The notes beneath the pieces were generated by a model. That model was given only the letters and a program-made list of their open reading frames with translations, had not been told where the DNA came from and ran no database searches. Below, piece by piece: positions 58,827 through 64,000 of a DNA stretch of 64,000 nt (position 1 is the stretch's first letter; every line of letters begins with the position of its first letter). The translations under genes and the position numbers were made by a program. The stretch comes from Serpula lacrymans var. lacrymans S7.9 (lineage: Eukaryota; Basidiomycota; Agaricomycetes; Boletales; Serpulaceae), in the NCBI RefSeq assembly GCF_000218685.1, contig NW_006763292.1, forward strand, positions 1,137,470-1,201,469, read 5' to 3'.

Positions 58827-59242
58827 TGTTACAATACACAATTTTTGGACCTTTAAATTTCATTCTCCTCTTCAACTTTCCTTTGTAGTTTTCACACTCT
58901 GTGCCATGCAGCACTTTCCCTTTTGTTCAAACTCCTCTTTCTCGCGCGATGCTGCCTTTATTCTTAGTTTAGCTACAAAGTCTCTCACGCAGTGGAACTG
59001 GTCACACGGGCTGTGCCCTCTGACATCATCAGCCACTGCCTCCATCAACTGTACAGTACACATGTACAAACAAACAGTAGTAGTATATATACCCCAATAG
59101 ATCAAGGAGACTCCTCAGCGAGTCCTCCTGTTGTATCCTCACAACTAACTTGTTGAAGCCCAAAGGGTATCCACTCCCTCATCATCCTCTCTATAGTTGG
59201 TCCTAGTTGTGCGGCAGAGTATACAAACTCTTGGTTGTAACA
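58827..59242 (+). mobile_element. Solo LTR, family A, copy 6
   Basis: A 416-bp unit, TGTTACAATACACA to TTGGTTGTAACA. Flanks CCCGG and ACATG do not match, and the sequences on either side belong to different relics, so this copy probably marks a recombination between two LTRs or a later deletion. Confidence 0.8.
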
Positions 59243-59740
59243 ACATGTACTTGCTGAGACCTGGAATGAAGTCAGGGAAAATTATGGAGGACATTTACTA
59301 ACCAACATCAAGGATTTAACAGAAATGAAACAAGTGCTCAACATAGTGAAGAAGAAGGAGGTGGAGAAGAGGATGTGGGACCTTTATGGAGTGAAGCCAG
59401 GGCAGTCAGGTTATAATGGTAAACTGCAGAGTATCCTGAAGGCAATGTTGACTGAGCTCAGAGTGAAGGATCTAGCTGAACTAAAAGAAAAGTGTGAGGA
59501 GTGATATATTGATGGGCCATCCGAGGAAGTGAGATAAAAGTGAGTATGATGTCTTTTACTCATCTGGGACAAATAGTGACTGAAAATACCCAGAGCTGCT
59601 GAAAGAAAGGGTAGGAAAGTAGTAAAGGACCTCCAGATGCAAGCAAGCCAGGATCTGGGAATGTTGAGTTTTGTGCTCACCGCCCATAGAGATACAAATG
59701 GAGCCATTTGCATGTCCTTGTAAGTAGTCTATGGATCCCA
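59243..59740 (+). pseudogene. Repetitive basidiomycete protein fragment
   Basis: The plus strand reads MWDLYGVKPGQSGYNGKLQS followed by LTELRVKDLAELKEKCEE and a stop, then DGPSEEV. I recognise this as part of a multicopy hypothetical family in mushrooms, function unknown. Frame changes follow at once. Confidence 0.45.
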
Positions 59741-59819
59741 GGTCTCAAACCGTGTGTGTAGTTACTGAAATTAATTGCTTTAATTCATCAGGAAAAACCA
59801 TTTTGCTATATAGCTGAGT

Positions 59820-60030
59820 ATGTTTCTATAGCTGCTATGATAGATATTAAATCCCTATTATAGCCAATAAATCTCTATATGAAGCCTTATGTTTATCATA
59901 TCAGCTATACCAGCTATACCAGCTCATTTATGTCTATGAGAACCTTTTTCTGATACTAATAATGATAGTGTTACTGTTCACCAAATAGTTTGGTATGCAT
60001 ACAAACTAGCCCAATTATTTAATAGAAATC
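59820..60030 (-). repeat. Inverted copy of Plavaka 3' flank
   Basis: Reverse complement of 45160-45330, including CTCATTTATGTCTATGAGAA and CCAAATAGTTTGGTATGCAT. A short CAGCTATAC duplication is specific to this copy. Confidence 0.65.
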
Positions 60031-60046
60031 TATCACAAACATCCAA

Positions 60047-60129
60047 AGCAAAAGGGTAACCACTCCCACTCACTTTACTGTAGCTTGTCTAAGTTGTGCA
60101 CCAGAGTATACAAACTCTTGATTGTAACA
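60047..60129 (+). mobile_element. LTR family A, 3' terminal fragment
   Basis: AAAGGGTAACCACTCCC to CTCTTGATTGTAACA matches only the last 80-85 bases of family A LTRs. It is fused directly to gypsy reverse transcriptase coding sequence. Confidence 0.75.
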
Positions 60130-61563
60130 GGCGGCTCTGCGCCAATGGTCTGTACACACACACCGACAAATGCTTTTTCCATACTGACTCTGTTGAATAC
60201 CTCGATTTCCTCCTCTCTCTGAAAGGCCTTACTATGTCCAATGATAAAGTCCAAATCATCTGGGACTGGCCTTAATCTCGCAAAATTAAGGACATACAGT
60301 CTTTCTTGGGGTTCATCAACTTCTACCACCACTTCATTAACAACTACTCCGGTATCTTTGTTCCGCTCACCCACCTCACTTGGAAGGACACACCTTGGAA
60401 TTTCTTCATTGAATGTCAAAAATCCTTTGAAGCACTCAAGAGCGCCTTCACAACTGGTCCGGTGCTCTTGCACTGGTTCCCAGATGCTCAACTAACCATA
60501 GAAACTGACGCCTCGGACTACGCCATTGCTGCCATCCTATTTATCTTAGCTCCGGACGAGGAACTTCACCCAGTGGCTTTCCACTCCTGCACCCTTACCG
60601 CTCCAGAGCTCAACTATGACACCCATGATAAAAAACTACTTGCAATTTTTGAAGCTTTCGAAATGTGGAGACACTACCTCAAAGGATCCTCTTTCCCGGT
60701 CAATGTTGTTAATGACCACAAAAACCTGGAATATTTCTCCACGACAAAACTCCTGACCCGGCGACAAGCCCGTTGGTTGGAGTTCCTCTCACAGTTCAAC
60801 ATGATCATCCGCTTGCAACCAGGATGTCTTGGGGCTAAACCAGATGCCCTAACTAGACGATGGGATGTTTACCCCAAAGAGGGGGATAATGAGTACACCA
60901 GGATCAACCCGTGGAATTTCTGACCGGTCTTCACCACCGAGTAGCTGATCTCATCCTTACGAGCTTTGTCCCTAACTGAACCAGTACTCCAAGCCATCTA
61001 CATTATGGACTCTGAGACGCTCTACAGGGACATACTCACCTCCTTGGCTGTTGACCCGGTTTCTGCTGCTCTCCTTGCCAACCCTCCTCAGAACGGCCCT
61101 CACTGGTCCATCAACCCTGACAGTTTTCTCTGGCGAGATAATTGCCTCTATGTCCCAGATGCCAACAACCTCTGACTCTGAGTACTCCAGGATAAGCATG
61201 ATCATGCCCTCTCTGGCCATTTTGGTCAGAACAAAACCCTGGAACAAACCTGTCCGGCAAGAACATACTTGGCCCGAACTTTGGACCTTTGTTAAGGACT
61301 ATGTTAAGTCCTGCACTACCTGCACCAGAGCTAAGGTACCTCATCACAAACCCTACGGAACATTGAAGCAACTACCAATTCTGGAGAAACCCTGGAACTC
61401 CATTTCTATGGATTTCATTGAGCAACTCCAATCCTCCGAAGGTTTCACAGCCATTCTAGTAGTTGTAGACAGGCTCACTAAACAGTCCCTGTTTATCCCC
61501 ACCTACAATACCATCACGTCCCCAGAGCTAGTGAAGCTCTTCCTCTTACATGTGTTCTCCAAG
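60130..61563 (+). pseudogene. Ty3/gypsy pol, RT end to integrase, truncated
   Basis: Order RT - RNase H - integrase is that of gypsy elements. CANGLYTHTDKCFFHTDSVE and FLGFINFYHHFI are the end of reverse transcriptase. FPDAQLTIETDASDYAIAAI (60478-60537) with ELNYDTHDKKLLAIFEAFE is RNase H. HDHALSGHFGQNKTLE and VKSCTTCTRAKVP are the HHCC zinc finger, and WNSISMDFIEQL with VVVDRLTKQ starts the integrase core. Coding stops abruptly at 61563, where the copia LTR begins. In-frame stops at about 60271 and 60922 and frameshifts near 60960 and 61180 disable it. Gag, protease and the RT active site (YxDD) are absent from the window, cut off by the LTR-A fragment. Confidence 0.88.
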
Positions 61564-61897
61564 TGTCCAATTGAGAACTTCTGGGAAGTGTCTAGCCACT
61601 TGCTGAGAGTTAACAGGGACAGAACTAGAGTCCAGTATGAGTAACTTTATTATCAGAGAGTACAGAATGTGTACAGTACCTAGAGTCCAGTATGAGTAAC
61701 CAAAGAATAGGAATACTGGACACTGCAATACTAGTCCGAAGTTTTGTAAACAAAGGTAAACAAATCAGCCACAAAGGCAAATTTATAGAATGCTCAGTAA
61801 ATACTGAACAATAGAGCAAAAGGAATAAAGAGGAAAGTGATTTAGGAAGAAGGGAAAATAGATAGCACAACTAGGTGCAGAATGACCAAAACTAACA
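61564..61897 (-). mobile_element. 3' LTR of the copia element
   Basis: A 334-bp unit reading TGTTAGTTTTGGTC to CAATTGGACA on the minus strand. It matches the solo LTR at 62153-62472 over most of its length but differs in the last 25 bases. Confidence 0.85.
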
Positions 61898-63984
61898 CTC
61901 CCCCCTGATGCTGCACCTCCCAAGCAATAGCTCCCCCCTGATCTAACAAGTCCCATCATCTGTCTGAACATTTCAACTTTAGGCTTAGCCAGAGCCTTTG
62001 TCAACAAATCAGCAAGCATTTCAGCAGTGGGCACAAAGGTGGGAGCAAGTTGGCCAGAGCCAACAATATCTTTCAACCAATGCCAGCGTAAATCAAGGTG
62101 CTTCATTCGACCATGGTGTTCAGGATTCTTGGACACAGAGATGGCAGATTGGTATTAAGAACAAAGCTTGAAGGAAGTGTCTAGCCACTTGCTGAGAGCA
62201 ATCAGGGACTGGAACTAGAGTCCAATGTGAGTAACTTTATTATTAGAGAGTATGACAGGTATACAGTACCTAGAGTCCAATGTGAGTAACTAGAGAATAG
62301 GAAGCATTGGACTCTGCAATACTGTCCGAAGTTTTGTAAACAAAGGTAAACAAAGCAGCCACAAAGGCGAAATAATAGAGAACACAATCAATAGTGAATG
62401 ATAGAAGAATAGATAGAGAAAGGAATGAAAATATATAGGTAGCACAAAGGTGCAGAATCACCAAAACTAACAATTGGTTGTCAATGTGAAGGGTGGAAGG
62501 AGAGGTGATAGGATAGCCCATTTCCATCAGCAGATTTCGCATCCAGCAGATCTCCTTGCCAGCTTCAACAGCAGCAATATATTCTGCCTCAGTGGTGGAA
62601 AGAGCAACAATGCTTTGAAGTTTGGAACTCCAAGAGACAACATCAGATCCAATCTTGACAAGGTAAGCACCAGTAGAACGTCCAGAGTCCTTGTCACCAC
62701 CATGATCAGCATTAGAGAAAGTGGTGAAGAGTTCAGTGGAATTAGGATCAGGGCCAAGGACAGTGAGTGATTGAGGGTGCTTTGCAAGTAGCGGAATAAG
62801 TGCTTGACAGCACCCCAGTGAGTGGGCCCAGGATTGGAATTGAATCTGGCAAGAGCTCCAACAATATAGGTAATGTCAGGACGAGTGGTGGTGGCCAAAT
62901 ACATCAGAGCACCAACAGCAGCAAGATTGGGAATGTCCTTCATCAGTTGCACTTCTTCTGGTGTCTTGGGAGACATATCCTTGGTGAGGCGTGAACCAGG
63001 GTCCATTGGAGTGGACACAGGCTTGCAGTCCTTCATGCCAAAGCGCTCCAGAATGTCCAGAGTGTACTGATGTTGGGAGAGGGAGATGGTGCAATTGCTG
63101 AGGTCTCTGGTGATGAAAATGCCAAGTAGGTAGGAAGTAGGGCCAAGATCACAAAGTTTGAAGTGCTGAGAGAGGTCCTTGACAGCTTGGTCAAGTGCAG
63201 AATTGGATGTGGATACCAGTGTCATGTCATCAACAAAGACAGGTAGAATAATGCGCACTTCACCTCTATTAAACACATAGATGGCAGAGTCAGAGTAAGT
63301 GCAATTGAATCCGAGTTTTTCAAGCACAATGTGCATCTTCTGGTTCCACATTCTGCCTCCTTGCTTGGTCCCATAAATGGCCTTGTTGAGTTATCAGACC
63401 AGATTATGACCACCTTGATAGAATCCCTCTGGTTGCTGCATGTAGACCTTTACATCCATGACACCATTGAGAAATGCATGAGAGATGTCAATGGAGCGCA
63501 AATGGAGGTTGTGGATGGCAGCAATTGCAAGGATAACTCTGATAGATGAGATGCGAACAGTGGGTGCAAATATTTCAAGGAAGTCAAAGCCAGGGCGCTG
63601 GTTGTAACCTTTAGCCACATATCTGGCCTTGTAGCGCTCAATGGAGCCATCAGAGTTGTGCTTGATCTTAAAGACCCACTTGCCACCAATTGCCTTTTCT
63701 CCAGGAGGTAGTTCCACAAGTGGCCAAGTTCCATTGTGCTCATGAGCTTGGAGCTCTTCCATGGCTGCTTCTCTCCATTTATCTGCATCAGGACACTTCA
63801 TTGCATCTGCAAATGACCTAGGCTCAGCAGAGTCTCCGGAGTGTGCCACTTCATCATTAACTGCCTCAGAATCACTACTATTACTGTTATCACTCTCAAT
63901 GGCAGGAGTAGATTGTCTGTGTTGGAGCCACCATGGTCTAGGTGGTCTCCTAGCCCTTGCAGGGTGTCTCAGTGCAATAGGCAA
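61898..63984 (-). pseudogene. Ty1/copia pol: reverse transcriptase and RNase H
   Basis: Minus-strand coding, N to C: KWREAAMEELQAHEHNGTWP with LVELPPGEKAIGGKWVFKIK (63800-63660), YKARYVAKGYNQRPGFDF, SIDISHAFLNGVMDVKVYMQ, the RT active site VFVDDMTLV (63250), DLGPTSYLLGIFI, and ALMYLATTTRPDITY (62920). After a frameshift near 62765 come RNase H signatures, the frame being cut after LHIDNQ by a solo LTR and resuming as SAISVSKNPEHHGRMKHLDL with LADLLTKALAKPKVEMFRQM (62130-61960). Two adjacent stops (TGA TAA) at about 63389-63394 replace the WQ expected before LNKAIYGTKQ. The copy is dead but not very old. Confidence 0.88.
62153..62472 (-). mobile_element. Solo copia LTR inside the copia RNase H coding region
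   Basis: A 320-bp unit related to the LTR at 61564-61897, flanked by ATTGG at 62148-62152 and 62473-62477 (CCAAT on the coding strand). Removal joins LHIDNQ to SAISVSKNPEHH in frame. Its far end (TATTAAGAACAAAGC) differs from the other LTR and lacks the usual TG, so this end is less certain. Confidence 0.75.
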
Positions 63985-64000
63985 GTCAGGAGAAGGTGAG

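Larger units (their letters stand above)
61564..64000 (-). mobile_element. Ty1/copia element, 3' part, inserted in gypsy pol
   Basis: On the minus strand the element runs from beyond the right edge of the window to its 3' LTR at 61564-61897. A polypurine tract (AGGGGGGAG, 61898-61906) abuts the LTR. The gypsy integrase frame breaks exactly at the LTR edge, so copia landed in gypsy. The 5' LTR, gag and most of integrase lie outside. Confidence 0.85.

Overview
The window looks like a transposon graveyard from a filamentous basidiomycete, most likely an Agaricomycete. The evidence is introns of about 47-62 nt, relics of transposon families I know mainly from mushrooms (Plavaka/CACTA-like, KDZ, DUF6589, PIF/Harbinger, Helitron, gypsy, copia), long AT-rich stretches without genes, and one conventional host gene. 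Family names come from memory of motifs; no database search was possible.

Layout. 0.9-5.4 kb: an LTR of family B, then a Helitron relic (minus) carrying a complete Tc1/mariner insertion, then a family A solo LTR. 5.4-12.9 kb: a decayed tract of two repetitive basidiomycete protein families on the plus strand. 13.3-19.6 kb: a decayed minus-strand gene of an unnamed repetitive family, split by a 3.4 kb element with 8-bp target duplications, terminal inverted repeats of about 230 bp and an internal array of TGGGATNATCCCA palindromes. 20.4-23.6 kb: a PIF/Harbinger pair, Myb/SANT-like gene plus transposase, the transposase split by a solo LTR. 23.7-25.1 kb: a Plavaka-like transposase fragment with clean introns. 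25.6-28.7 kb: the only convincing host gene, an ankyrin plus DIL (dilute) domain protein of ten exons. 29.0-31.4 kb: a second Helitron helicase, split by a 200-bp tRNA-derived insertion and a solo LTR. 31.4-34.5 kb: AT-rich sequence with short repeats and a tRNA-like sequence. 34.5-41.75 kb: a 7.2 kb element with terminal inverted repeats, a decayed transposase and a divergent partner gene. 42.6-45.2 kb: a second Harbinger relic split by a solo LTR, joined to a Plavaka fragment. 45.2-57 kb: mostly empty, with an LTR-B, a DUF6589 relic and two weak reading frames. 57-60 kb: helicase and KDZ relics with solo LTRs. 60.1-64 kb: a gypsy pol cut by a copia element, itself cut by a solo copia LTR.

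The most informative signal is the set of nested insertions. In seven cases, removing the insert and one target-site copy rejoins a recognisable reading frame or matches an empty paralogous site. These give exact element ends and an order of events. Many disabling changes look like C-to-T or G-to-A transitions (CGA to TGA, TGG to TGA, CAA to TAA, E to K), which suggests cytosine-methylation decay or a RIP-like process acting on repeats.
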